A stretch of 64,000 nt of DNA. Source: Emydura subglobosa (Eukaryota; Chordata; Testudines; Chelidae). Positions 1 through 10,827 of this stretch are shown here, piece by piece. Under the pieces are notes generated by a model. The model was not told the DNA's origin and did not search any database. It was given only the letters and a program-made list of their open reading frames with translations. The stretch covers positions 28,376,540-28,440,539 of the forward strand of contig ML679959.1 of assembly GCA_007922225.1 (NCBI GenBank), given 5' to 3'. The translations under genes and the position numbers were made by a program. How positions within the stretch are numbered: position 1 is the first letter of the stretch; every line of letters begins with the position of its first letter.

Positions 1-1319
1 CAGCCTCCCGGTGGTGGTAGGGGTGGTGGTTGTAATTGCACAATGGGGGAAACTGAGGCAGAGGAGTACGGCACTTGTTTGTTTTAAAAGCTTTACAATG
101 GAATTAAAAGAGAGAAATAGTGGCAACGTTTTTGTTGGTCTAGGGAAATGGAAAAGCTCTTTTTATGGGCACCACCTGCTAAGCGGGGACACACGTAATC
201 TGACAGGGTCCCTTTGCAAATGAATATACACCAGCCCACCTGTGTAGATCGAAAGGCCTGAAGCATGCGACGTCGTATGACTGTGGCTGGTGGGAACTGA
301 AGAGGAGGGCCGGAGGCTACACAGACTGTGGACAGAATTGCGTTCTCACAGCCAGGCTCATCCGATGGCATCCTCTGCGGATATCCTGCCTTCCTTAAAA
401 GCTGTTTGCGCGGGCCGCTGAGGGAGGTGGGATACAGGGTGCGAAGGGCCCAGTTGGCCTGATACTGGATGGAAATTCCCATGTGTTTCTTCCCCTTTTC
501 CCCCACCCAAACCCAAAGCCCCACACCTATTTGCAAATGAACTCCCGAAAGCAGCAGGACCCAGGGTTTGTCACAGAAGGGCTGCTTAGGTTGCCTGACT
601 CTGGGCAGGAGAGGAGAAAAGCAAAGCTGTGATTGCCATGGCTTGCTTGGGGGAGGAGGGGAGCTGGGTGCAGGGAGCTGTGCTGCTTAGTTCACAGTCA
701 TGTGGCCTGGGGGGGGTCTAGAGAGCTAGGAACCAATGGGGGGCAAGTTGCAACTTGCAGGAGGGCGCTGGGTTGGAGGAGTCCTTGATTAAAAGCAGAC
801 CTGGGGGCAGGGGCGTGGCCTTTGCTGGGGGGCCAGGATTTGCTGGTGGGCGGCCGGGTGAGTAGCTCGGAGCTGATGGGGAGGGTCGGGGCTGGCTTGG
901 CAGGCTGTGGTCGCCAGCTGCTGGCCGGGCTCGGGGCGGGAGAGAGGTTTTGCAAGCCAGTGTGGTGGGTGGATGACCTTGCATGGGCACTGATGTGGGG
1001 TCAGGGGTAGGTGTCCCCATGGGGAGCAGGGCCTGGGGGGTTTGTGGAGCCCGTGGAGCAAGGGGCTGTGCAGGATCCGTTGCATTAGCAAAGGGAGCAA
1101 TCTCTTCTGCTCCCCCTCGGCCCTTGCGGAGTGCCTCGGCCCATGCATGAGACAGAGGGGTGCAGCACTGCTGCAAGGGGAGCTCAGGAGTTCAGGCTTT
1201 CCACCCCTGGGCTCTTTGGCATCCTCAGGGTTGTGGGGGGCACCCCACTCGGTGGGGTGTGGAGAAGTGGGAGCAGAGAGGCAGGAGGAGCCGGGGGCCT
1301 GGGTAGCTGCAGCAGGCCG

Positions 1320-1400
1320 GCTTATGTTTGTACAGCGCTTAGCACAGGGGGACCCCGGCCAGCCTGAGGCTTCAAGGTGCTCCTGCAATACAAGTGTGAT
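1320..1400 (+). repeat. LINE/SINE 3'-tail fragment
   Basis: The stretch beginning gtttgtacagcgcttagcac and ending near a ctcctgcaatacaa motif resembles the 3' tail shared by an abundant reptile SINE/LINE group (tail sense: tgtacagcgcctagcac ... gcaatacaa). Similar tails recur in this window near 11811, 13483 and 59710. The assignment is from memory of the tail sequence. Confidence 0.45.
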
Positions 1401-1510
1401 GTGCTTCAGTTGTACCAAGGTTGATTGGTATCCAGAGAAGAGCTCTGGTGCATTCTCCTCCCCCACCAGACCCACAGAGCATGGGGCTCTGCTGCAGTGT
1501 CCTATCTTAT

Positions 1511-1600
1511 CTCAGAGCCTGGCTGTTTAGCTCATGCTGTAGAGACCTGTGCTCTCAGCTCTGGAGATCCATGGTTCAATACCAGCCTATAGCTGTTAAC
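1511..1600 (+). repeat. tRNA-derived SINE head with A and B boxes
   Basis: A box-like tagctcatgctg lies at 528-539 of the second kilobase (1528-1539) and a B box ggttcaatacc at 1573-1583. The spacing and both boxes fit an RNA polymerase III internal promoter of tRNA origin. No tRNA cloverleaf with a complete acceptor stem is visible, so it is a SINE head rather than a tRNA gene. Confidence 0.5.
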
Positions 1601-2248
1601 AGAATTTCTTCTCTTTCATTGTTTTTTTTTAAAAGCATTTGTACAAATCTAGCTAAATAAAAGAACAGCTTTTTCAAAAGCTCCTGTGCTTTTCCCAGGC
1701 CTCTCTTGGACCGGGGGAGGCCATGTTGTCAAGAAAGTATAAAATAAAAGATATTTATTGCAGCCCTTTGTATAAGCCGCCTGTTCCCAAGTGTTCCCCT
1801 TGGGGGTTCTCTCTCTCACTCAGTCCTAGTGATTGTTCTGTTAGCGGCCGTGATGGCTTTCACCATAGCGCTCCTTCCCCAGCTTTCCTTAGGGCCTGCC
1901 CTTGCTAAATGGAAAGCCTGTAACTAGCAATTCAAGGCAGTCCGTGGGACAACTCGGAGGAGTGTGGCTGCGTAAGCGTGTGGCGAGTTTTTGGCTCTAC
2001 ATGAGAGAGTGTGTACTTCTGCATATGAATCTTTTGCATTTTCTGCTGTAAGGTTGTTTTCAGCTAAGAAGTTGTTGGTCGAAACTCATTTAAATGGCTA
2101 ACGAGCATACCTGAGCCTCAAGGACAGTGGCTAGTGCAGACATCTGATGGCTTAGGAAGCCAGATGTCCTCCCAGTGATTCTAATTCCAATGAGAACAGC
2201 ACATTTGCTTTTAGAATTTCTGTCTCATCTGCCACCGATCTGTAAGGA

Positions 2249-2263
2249 CCCCCCCCCCCCCCC
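2249..2263. repeat. C homopolymer
   Basis: A run of about 15 C residues within intron 1, followed by C/T-rich sequence. Confidence 0.9.
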
Positions 2264-2844
2264 TTCCTCCACCAACCCCCGATCCCAAATGTAGCCCTAG
2301 CATCCTTGATGTAAGTAGAGTGATTAAAGTGTCTCTGCATGTATGTAAGGACCATTATCACTGTTGTTCTCTCCGGATGGGACAATGTCTGTATTTGTAA
2401 GTGAATAGATAAAGAATTTAAAATGTACCATGTAATTGATAAGAAAGCACATGTAATTGACCACTGTAACACCATGAAGTTGAAGCTGATTTATCAGACT
2501 TCCCGGTATCGTGAATAAACCTTTCCAGTATTGTCTGTGCTGCCTGATTCTTGGAGAAAGGATCCTTCATGCTTTACGCTGCCTTTTGGGTGTTTTTTTA
2601 TTAAAATAATCTTTAAACGTTTAATTTACTTGGGATTCTTTGTTTAATGAGAAAAATGAGATTAAAACACCACTTTACATCTAATTTGAGCCTGTGTGAT
2701 CGCAATTCTGCAGTTAAAACTGAGACTATTCCTAAGGCAGAAAAAGTATATCCACTTTTTTAAACCAAAAAATGGATGAGAGTTTTTTTTTTCCTCCCCT
2801 CAAAAATCACCACTTTCAGCCCAAGATCAAAGCTGCAATATAAT

Positions 2845-3075
2845 CATTTATTATTATTTATATAACAGTATCGTTTACAGGGCCTGGCATACTAGTTCCT
2901 GTGCAGACGCCTGTAAGAGGCTGTCGCTGCTTACCCTGTAAATAGACCAGGCAGACAGATGGGGGAGTGGAAACAGAGGCAAGCTAACTTGTCCAAGGTG
3001 ACGTTGCAGGTCAGTGGCAGAGATGGGAAGAGAGCCCACATCTCCTGACTCCCAGCCCTGTACCCTGTCCTATTT
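2845..3075 (-). repeat. MIR-like CORE-SINE, antisense
   Basis: The + strand reads as the reverse complement of a MIR-like SINE: a T/A-rich 3' end, then gcaagctaacttgtccaagg (the reverse of the cttgggcaagt core), then ggtcagtggcagag and a ctcctgactccca segment. It ends about 260 bases before TA exon 2. It is one of about ten copies of this family here. Confidence 0.65.
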
Positions 3076-3332
3076 AAGTGCAAACTGTTGTGGTGATTAT
3101 GTGAGGATGACATGGAGTTCTGTTTGAGGTGGAGGTGTTGTCTAACATAACATGAAGGGTGCTCTGATTCCTTCCCCTTTAAACACATTTGCAGCACCAT
3201 GGGATGCCTACTGTATAGCTATAAATGTTCGAGACATTTAGCGGGTCTCCTTTTGCCACACATTAGTTTCTGTTTATGGGTTTCTGCGTAGTTTAATTGA
3301 GGATTCAGCGTTATCTGTTTGTTTGGTTTTAG

Positions 3333-3461
3333 GTTTGTAGAAACTCCAGGCCATTTCTCCTGGACGGAGAGTTATTACCGATCCACCATGTCCCAGGGCT
3401 CGCAGACAAGAGAATTCCTGAGTCCTGAGGTTTTCCAGCACCTCTGGGACTTCTTGGAACA
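3333..3461 (+). CDS. TP63: TP63 TA-isoform exon 2 (transactivation domain)
   Basis: This 129-base exon encodes 42 whole residues from [10 protein letters not shown] to the helix FQHLWDFLE, plus split codons at both ends. It is the N-terminal activation segment of TAp63, a p53-family transcription factor acting in the nucleus. In p53 relatives the F, W and L of the FxxxWxxL helix contact MDM2/MDMX and p300/CBP; here they are in FQHLWDFL. The acceptor is a T-rich tract plus AG at 3331-3332, and the donor is gtaagt at 3462. The last codon CA|G is completed by the next exon. A methionine at 3388 sits in a ccaccATGt context and matches the start of the classical shorter TAp63 (MSQ). Recognition is by direct similarity to known p63 and is essentially certain. 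Confidence 0.97.
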
Positions 3462-4260
3462 GTAAGTACCAGCCAGCAGAGACTGCTGCACACTAGCATT
3501 TGGGGGGCAGGATGTCGGGGGGTCTGGGGGGGTCTCAGAGAATTAGTATTGGGAATTCCAAAGTCCTTTTTTTTTCAGGATGACTGCTAGGAATCCAGCC
3601 CGAATCAGTGGTGACTAATGGTTATTGAGTGGCTGCTGGGGACACTGAAGTGGGTCTCAGTTTGGTTCCTGGTGCCCAGATGTCCATTTCACAAGTGGTA
3701 CCCTGAAAGCTGAGCATCAGTGTTGTGGCTCCCCCAGAAGTTGGGGCCCTGGGGTAACCGCTGTGCTCACCTCCCCTGCCTATTAGATTTCTCGAAGTAA
3801 GAATGTCAGTAACCCCCCCTCTCCTCCCCACAATGCGTCTCCAAACATCTAGGCGCTGCGTGGAGGAGAGGACGAGTCTGGGAGAACAAGGGGTGAGATT
3901 TCAAGGAGTTCCTGGTCTCAGCCAGCGTGGGAATAATGAGAACATCCCTTCCCCCCCGGTGTCGATCCTTTGGTCCTAACCAGCTCCGGGACGTGCAGGG
4001 GGAAGGGGGTGGAAAGTGAGGAGGTTTAGTGAAACCCTGCAGTGAAGGTTGGGTTGGGTTTGTTTCATTGGGACGGGGTTTCTGAGGAACAAGGCAGGAC
4101 TGTGTCCCTTCTTAACACCCACTATTAGCTGTGGCCGGGCGAGAAGAAGGAAAAGCTTTAAATCCTCTTCTCCTTGTTCTGAGGCCTTTACCACCGTAAG
4201 CTCCCTGACTCTCCCAGGACTTCAGCCCTTGTTTTAACGGCGCTGCTTTCTTTCCCATAG
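3462..4260 (+). other. TP63: TP63 intron 2 (799 bases)
   Basis: A short intron between TA exons 2 and 3, from donor gtaagt at 3462 to acceptor tttcccatag ending at 4260. It interrupts a glutamine codon after its second base. I see no repeat, RNA gene or conserved-looking block in it beyond several G and C runs. Confidence 0.95.
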
Positions 4261-4393
4261 GCCAATATGTTCCGTTCAGCCGATCAATCTGAACTTCCTG
4301 GACGACGCGTCGGACAGCGGCCCTACAAACAAAATCGAGATTAGCATGGATTGCGTCCGGATGCAGGACGCGGACGGGGGCGACCCCATGTGG
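4261..4393 (+). CDS. TP63: TP63 TA-isoform exon 3
   Basis: A 133-base exon whose first base completes the preceding Gln codon. It then encodes 44 residues beginning [12 protein letters not shown] and ending GGDPMW. The core [10 protein letters not shown] matches vertebrate TAp63; the DDASDSGP stretch before it and ADGG near the end are the divergent parts. Its donor is TGG|gtgagt, so the exon ends in phase 0 and joins in frame to the CCG CAG TAC start of exon 4. It occurs only in TA transcripts, because the DeltaN promoter lies about 18.8 kb downstream. Lengths of 129 and 133 bases agree with my recollection of the mammalian exons. Confidence 0.97.
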
Positions 4394-7300
4394 GTGAGTG
4401 TGCGTGTAAGCGTTTGCCTCGGGCCCTGTCCCCACTGCGGCAACAGCTCTGCTTATAAACGGCAGATGGGGGCTAACCCAGCTAGTTCACGCTGGGAGGG
4501 GTTTCCTCTGTGAAAGGCCTCGCTCTCCAGCGCTGTTGATCTCAGGAGCCGGCTCTCTGCCCCTCGCCCAAGGGCCTGGCTGGTGGGGACGTTTGAAGCA
4601 GAGCTGGAGGGCAGAGTCAGACAGAGCAAATGAGAAGAAGGGCGAAGCAAAGCCAATTTTGGAGGGACGGGAGAGGGAGCTCTCTGCAGCCTCCTCCTTC
4701 TTTCCCTTCTGACTTCCCAGCTAGCCCCTGCCATCCGCTCTCTCCCCTGCTCATAGCACGCTTATGTGGGCTGCCGGTATCCCGAGCACACTTGCACTCC
4801 TACTGGTGCTTTCGCCAAGGAAGCAAGGCTAAAGAACCAACAGCGGGAATTCTTTACCGGGACAAGCGGGCTAGTGTAGACACAGCATGAAAACCTGGGT
4901 CTCCAGCCTGGTTATTGCTCCTCTTTCCCCTCCCCCCATGCAGACAGGCAAGGAAATGGTGATTCTAACGAGATTTGGCGACGCCTGCCGGTTCACCAGT
5001 GTGTGTGTTGGTGACATGCAGAGGAGGCCTCGCTGGCGGTTGGCTTATTTGCCTTTGGTTCCAGGTGACTGGCTTCCTCTTGGCCAGAGTCCTGCTGGCT
5101 GAAGGTTCCCTGTGTCTCCACGCCAGCAATTACCTTTTTGTTACGTTAAAGCTTGGTTTTTTCCCCTGAGCGCATGATTATGGCTAGTGTCTGCAGAACT
5201 AGTGTCCCCTCCCCCGGTCGGTATTCCATCCCCTGAATCCGTAACCGTTAAATCCCCAGAGCCATTGTTCTCTTTTTAGGCTAATCTTACTGATTTCTAG
5301 TGCTGAAGCAGTCGGCCCTGGTGCCCGATTCTCGTCCTGGCGGTGACACTTGTGCTTATAATTCAGAGGCATGAGGAAGGGTTTTTTTCCCCAGGCCTTG
5401 CCTACTGTAATTCCCGGTGCTGGAAGGTGGCGGGATTGTCCTGTGATTGAAGGTACATGTCATAAAGCCCACCTGGAATGGAGCTTCTGCCTCCACCACC
5501 CAGGGAGAGGCAAAGTTTGGCTGTTTCCTTGAAAGGTTGCGGGGCCTGAAAAAAATTGCACTGCTCTGGTAAACCGGTGACCTGAGAGAGTTCCTCCAGT
5601 CTGAAAGACTCTCCCTGGTCTATAGGGATTCCCTGACGATAAAATGGGAAATGTCATTAGCACTGGCAGGGTCTTTCAAGCTGGTGGGATCTCTTAAAAG
5701 CATCGGCTGCATCTTTGCCAACTTCCCTCCCACAGCCAGCACCCAGACTGTAGAGTTCCTTGCGGCTTTGTTACAGAAGCCTAGCTCTGCTTTCTATAAA
5801 CGCTTGGCGTGGCGCAGCGGTAAGGTGACCGACCGCCTTGAGTCCTTGTTCCAAGCCGCCCTCCCCTGTCCGTCGGCTCTCTGCAGCGCTTTGGCAAATC
5901 CTGCCTCCTGCTGACCGGACAGCACTGCGGAAAAGGGGGGCTTTGCTGCCTTCAACTAGGCTCTGCTTTGGTTTTCTTGCTTTTGATCTCTGCCCTGGAG
6001 GGCGCACATTTTCCAAGCTGCGTGCGGGGGCTGGGTTTTTTTTTTTTTTCCTCCATTAGTATTAATGAATGTCATGGGGATATGTCCCAGCGTATAGCTT
6101 TGTGGACAAGTTGCTTAATGTAATTCCGTGTAATTTGTTGCGTGGCTGTTGATTCAAGTGCTTAAAGTGCTGTGTGCCCCTGTGTTAATTTATAAATGTA
6201 CCAGAGCCTTCCAGTAACGGAGAACAACTCCTTCGTTCAATCAAGCACTAGACAAAAGGCTTCACAAAGGAAAAAATGCATCTCAGACCTGTGCAAACAG
6301 CCTGGTTTTAAAACAGAGAAAGTTCTTTCCCCTTCTCCCCCTGTAAATTAGCAAACATCACTTGACGGGCGACAATGCCGCATTGCAGAGAAGTTGGTGT
6401 TTGCTTTGTTTTTTCTAGGGCTCATGGAGGCCGCAGCTTGTGCTGGCAGAGAATGTGTCGCCTCGGGGCAGGTGTTGTGTTTAATCTGAAATACCTTCTA
6501 ACCCTGTATCTCCTCTCTTCCTGCAGATAGCTGCAGGGCAGTAGTTCTCCTAGCACCTGTCTATAGTGCAACCTCGGCCATGTCACTTGAAGACACGATG
6601 TGCTGTGTGCATCTGATCGGAGCGAAAGGGTTGAAGAGGGCAGATAAACACACAGGAATGTAGTAGCAGCGGAGGTGCCATGTGAGACTAAGCTTAAAAC
6701 AGAGCAATCTTTAATATATTGCCTTATGGAAAGATAAAAGCCAGCTTTCTGTCTGCAGCGAAGAGATTTAAACTGGTGCAAAGTAAATAGATAAGGGCTT
6801 ATCCAAAGCCAACATCTTTCATTGACTTTCCATGGGCTTCAGAGGAGGCCTGTTCCTCTCTTTTTTTTTTTCAGGTACGTGTAGCTTGCTGGTTTTGACT
6901 CCAGTTAGAATTCTAGATTAGAAGCCCCATCATAACACCAGGGCGCTTGGGTGTTGCCATCCTTAAAAAATCTCAGTCCTTCACTCTAAGGCTTCCTGTC
7001 CAATTGATGAAACGTATGGCTTTTAAATGGAATAGGAACCACTGACCTCAGAAAAACTGCCCCAGAGCCGTGTGCTTTTAAAGTAGTGACTCTCCAGTAC
7101 AGGGGGCTATTACTCTAGTGTGTATTACTCTATTACATCTGGCTCTGATCTTGAAATGTTCACTACATAAGCAAGTGGCTGACTCCCTGCTTACTGTGCT
7201 GTTGCTGTGTCCCAGCAGAGGGGCAGAGACTATGATCATAGTTTAATAGAGTTCGAAGGTAGCGAGGGGCTTTGCAGGAAAGTACTGGCCATGCCTGGAA

Positions 7301-7450
7301 GATGTGCCTATGTAAAGCATGCACGTGATTAAACGGAGAGGGGCAGAATGAGGGGCACAGCAGTACGATCATGTGGTCACCCAGTGTAGGCACGTGTACC
7401 GCTTTGCAGGGACCTTACTGAAGAAAGAAGTGACTTTTCTGGTTTCACTA

Positions 7451-7680
7451 GAGAGACGGATGGTTCAGTGGTTAGGGCAAATCCTGAGTTCAATTCCCTG
7501 CTGTGCTATAGACTTCCTATGTGCTGCTGGGCAGGCTGCGTACTCTCTCTGGGTCTCTGCTCTGTAGCTGGACAATGGAGATGGTCGCATTTTCTTACCA
7601 CCCCGGGTGTTAGGAGGTTAAATCCATGAAAGATGGGAGGTATTATGGTTACGGGACTGTAATAAGTGCCTTAGACAGAG
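7451..7680 (+). repeat. MIR-like CORE-SINE, sense
   Basis: It begins gacggatggttcagtggtta, continues through a degraded B box (gagttcaattccctg) and a gctctgtagctggacaatgg core, and ends at taataagtgccttagac. This is the order of a tRNA-derived head followed by a MIR/CORE-type body. It is diverged, so an old insertion. Confidence 0.6.
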
Positions 7681-7940
7681 GGGACATCCCCAAAGTGTTG
7701 AATGTTAAGGAGGGATTTAAATGAGACGGCAGCTGGCTATACTGGTTCTGCCACGTTGCCGCACTTTGGACTCTTCTGAGCTTGCATGGTAAGCCTCCTC
7801 CGTGCCGTCCCGCTGAAAACAGGCAGTAACTCCTCTGCTTAAGCAAGGTGTCCAGGTGTGCACGACCGAGCTCCCCCTGAGACAGAGTCTTGCCTGTGGG
7901 GACCACATCAGGGGTTGTTCCGGACAGAGTATGTGCATTC

Positions 7941-8030
7941 CCAGAGGTTACGACTGGAAGGGGCTTTTCTGATCATCCAGTCGGACCTTCTGCGTTACAC
8001 AAGCCAGAGGATTTCACCCAGCAAGTGGCT
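7941..8030 (-). repeat. CR1 LINE 3' fragment, antisense
   Basis: The + strand carries cgactggaaggggcttttct then gatcatccagtcggaccttc and a ttacacaagccagaggattt segment. This is the reverse complement of a CR1 3' end of the subfamily whose antisense reads ggaccattagatcatctagt. The copy at 42083-42300 is the same type. Confidence 0.65.
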
Positions 8031-8938
8031 GAAAGGGGGCAGTTCTGTTAGAGAGCAGAATTAGAGAGGGGGCAAAAAATTCTGGCCTGGATTTCCCTGC
8101 AGCTGGGCGGTGTTTGTGTCCCGTCGTGCAAATAGAATATCAGGGAGCCAGTCCTGGGTTGGTTTACGTCAGTCGGCTGAGTTTGTAATCTAGAAAGGGA
8201 AACAGAGATTGGGGGGGTGTCTCCTTTGTTCCCAGTGGCAGCTGACTGAAAATGAAGCGATGTCTTCTCCCCTGGAACCAAGACCTTCCATTCTCCTGCT
8301 GCCTTTTACGGTAGAAACGCCCTGTTCTTGGCATGCTGTTTTCAGAGAGGCAGGAGAAATTGGGGACCAGGACTCTGTCCAGATGAAAGGAAGCTGGAGG
8401 TGGCAGAGAAGAAGCGGAGCAGGATTTATGGGGTCTGGTGTGAAATAACCCAGGCAGCATCCCTTCTCTCCCCCCCTCAATACCCCTGTCTTGTGACTGG
8501 GTCCCCCACAACAACCCGTAGGGAATCTCCTCCCTTCCATTGTGTTTCTATGGAACTCATTTGTGAGACCCATGACACGCTTCGGTTGGGAAGCCACAGC
8601 TTGACTTCTGTAGTGGGCAGGCCTTGGGGGACAGTGAGGGGACTCGCACTCTGCTAGGCGTTCGGCTCAGAGGGCCCTGCAGGTGGGTAAGCTGGGAGGA
8701 TGCTTTTGGCTGGTGGCTTGCACGCAGGTGTTTCTCATGAAGAGCAGAACACTGTAGCCATCAACTCTTTCCATCTCCGAGGTCGAAAGCCTCCCCGGAG
8801 AGGAGAGCCTGTAGCTTGTCTTTCATCCAGATACATCCCAAGAGAGTTTGTGATGCCGCTAGCACCGCGGCTGCGCAAGGAGTCTCCCGCCAGTGGCTGC
8901 CTTCAGCCGCGAGGACAGTCTATTGCGAGCGGCTAAAC

Positions 8939-8955
8939 GGGTCACAAACGGGTCA
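8939..8955 (+). promoter_or_regulatory. DR5 nuclear-receptor motif (RARE-like)
   Basis: Two perfect GGGTCA hexamers, at 8939-8944 and 8950-8955, are separated by five bases (caaac). They form part of a perfect tandem duplication of the 11-mer aaacgggtcac (8935-8945 and 8946-8956). A direct repeat of (A/G)G(G/T)TCA with a 5-base spacer is the classic retinoic-acid-receptor/RXR element. The site lies in a CpG-rich block 14.3 kb upstream of the DeltaN start codon. Occupancy is inference. Confidence 0.4.
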
Positions 8956-9649
8956 CTCCTTTAGCCCATGTGGCGTCGGCAGCCTATGTCTGCTGGTGCT
9001 GCAAGACCCTGCTGGGATCTCCGCTGCTCGTTGCGTTCCTCACTTCCAGGCTGCACGTGGCAAGGCCATGAAAGTGCTGATCATAGGGTGGTCTCTCTCG
9101 GATGTAATGTTGCTCTTCCTGTGTCGTGGCCAGCGCTGGGCTATCGAGGGCCTTTTGCTCTCATTTCTCACCATTGCAAGAAACTAGGAAGCTTGTGTGT
9201 GTGTGTCTGTGTCACTGCCCCGTGACCAAATGCTTGGTGCTTCAGACTATTGGGACGCTCTCCAGCAGCTGGTACGCCATCCAGGTAATCAGCAGTCTCT
9301 CTCCGGAGAGCTCTTCTCCAGAGAACTGCGTTCCACCCAGCTTGTCTTGTTTCTTTTAAACCCCTCGCTCTTCACCTGGAAAACCTCCTGTTTCCACCGC
9401 AGCCCTTGAGCTGGGAATTGGCAAGGCGGGATAAGCTGTAGCCACTGGCAGCATGAATGCCATCTAAAGGGATCTAGCTGGGGAAGGTGAGTTTATCACT
9501 CCCTCTCCCTCTGTGCACATATCTCCCCTGCATGCCTCTGGGCTAGCCTCCCTCCTGTGTGGCCCCTTGCCGAACCAGTTCAGCAGAATGCCTTTCTACA
9601 GGTGGTCCCTTGGTTGGAGCTTTCTTCGCGGGTTCAACAAAAAATCAGT

Positions 9650-9667
9650 TTTTTTTTTTTTTTTTTA
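9650..9667. repeat. T homopolymer
   Basis: A run of T of about 17 bases in intron 3, shortly before a CR1 fragment. Confidence 0.85.
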
Positions 9668-9831
9668 AATCCATCTTTTAGCCTCTGCAGAAATCAGGCT
9701 TTATTCCCGTGACACTGTTCTCTGCTGGGAATTGTGCACAGACTCTCAGCGGAGAAGTTTTGCAATGGCAGTATATGCAGTTAATTGCATAGCGTGGCCT
9801 GTAAGATGTACTAATGCTGTACATAGAATCA

Positions 9832-9980
9832 TAGACGATGAGGGTTGGAAGGGACCTCAGGAAATCATCTAGTCCAACCCCCTGCTCAAAGCAGGACCAA
9901 CCCCAACTAAACCATCCCAGCCAGGGCTTTGTCAAGACGGGCCTTAAAAACCTCTAAGGATAGAGATTACACCACCTCAG
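9832..9980 (-). repeat. CR1 LINE 3' end, antisense
   Basis: It starts with catagaatcatagac, the reverse complement of the CR1 terminal repeat gattctatg. It continues gggttggaagggacctcagg and ctgctcaaagcaggaccaac, and runs to a cttaaaaacctctaagga segment. This is a standard 5'-truncated CR1 insertion in the - orientation. The sequence is close to what I recall as the turtle CR1 consensus, so it is fairly young. Confidence 0.85.
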
Positions 9981-10705
9981 TTTATGGCCGGCAGAAGCCC
10001 ATATAATGGTTATCAAACCAAGTTAAAATGGACCTTTTATATTCCAGTAACATCTAGGAACCGCAGTTCAGGATCCGGTTCCACTTGTGCTACTTGCTGG
10101 GCAGACAAGTAACACAGAAGCCAGTCTCTGCTCACAACCTACGCATCAGGCAGGAGGCAACAGATACTTACGGTCCCAATGACCTCAATTAAAGCTAAGC
10201 ACATGCTTTAAGTTCTTTGCAGGGTAGGAGGCCTAGCAAGTGGAAGACTGACAGCAGCTGACAGATGTGATTAGGAGGTGGTTGCATGCAAACTTCTAGG
10301 GCTAGCTGGCAAATACAAGACGTGCACCAACTGGAGCTGAGAGGCATGGGTTTAAAAAATAAGTCGGGAGGAATGTCTGTATGCAATAGTTGACTATGGT
10401 GTGATGTGCACTTCCAGAGGCAGCCATTGAACCTGCTTAGTCAGAAAACAGCTGGGCACCTGGATGAGAAACGTATTATGTAGCAAGACCGGCATGATGA
10501 GCAGATGAATCCAGATGGCTTGTATGGTCCTCTCTTCCCAGCCGTTAATGTTACTGGATTGACCACAGAAAGATAGACTGGAAGCTTGTTGTTCAGTGCA
10601 GACAGTTCAGACATTTGATCGAGGCTTTTATTTGCACTGCTGTCTGGGTTCATGCATGAAAGGGTTTCTGAGACTTGCCAAATTTTTATTCTTCTGCATG
10701 CAGAT

Positions 10706-10827
10706 TAGGGTGATCAGATGTCCTGATTTTATAGGGACAGTCCCGATATTCGGCGCTCTTTCTTATATAAGAGCCTATTACTCCCTCCCCTGCCCTGATT
10801 TTTCACACTTGCTATTTGGTCACCTTA
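10706..10827. mobile_element. Short hAT-like MITE, copy A
   Basis: A 122-base element with terminal inverted repeats TAGGGTGATCAGAT at the left and ATTTGGTCACCTTA at the right. It is flanked by a perfect 8-base direct repeat, atgcagat, at 10698-10705 and 10828-10835. An 8-base target-site duplication is typical of hAT transposases. It has no coding capacity, so it was mobilised in trans. Its sequence (gatgtcctgattttataggg near the left end) is shared with copy B at 32552-32672. Confidence 0.8.

Larger units (their letters stand above)
1..3332 (+). other. TP63: TP63 intron 1, 3' part
   Basis: Non-coding sequence upstream of TA exon 2. It is G-rich between about 640 and 1310 and becomes AT-rich between about 2500 and 2900. 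It holds a tRNA-like SINE near 1511-1600, a SINE-tail-like piece near 1320-1400, a C homopolymer at about 2249-2263 and an antisense MIR-like SINE at 2845-3075. The final bases form a T-rich tract ending in AG at 3331-3332, the acceptor of the next exon. Open frames here (the longest is 228 codons, antisense 789-1475) are low-complexity Pro/Ser/Leu translations of GC-rich DNA with no recognisable domain. Confidence 0.85.

Noticed and set aside
789..1475. 228-codon antisense frame
   Set aside because: A Pro/Ser/Leu-rich translation of G-rich DNA with overlapping frames in other phases. No motif and no upstream promoter evidence.
5795..5870. tRNA-like stretch gtggcgcagcggtaaggtga
   Set aside because: It resembles a tRNA D-arm, but no B box, T-arm or acceptor stem follows at tRNA spacing.
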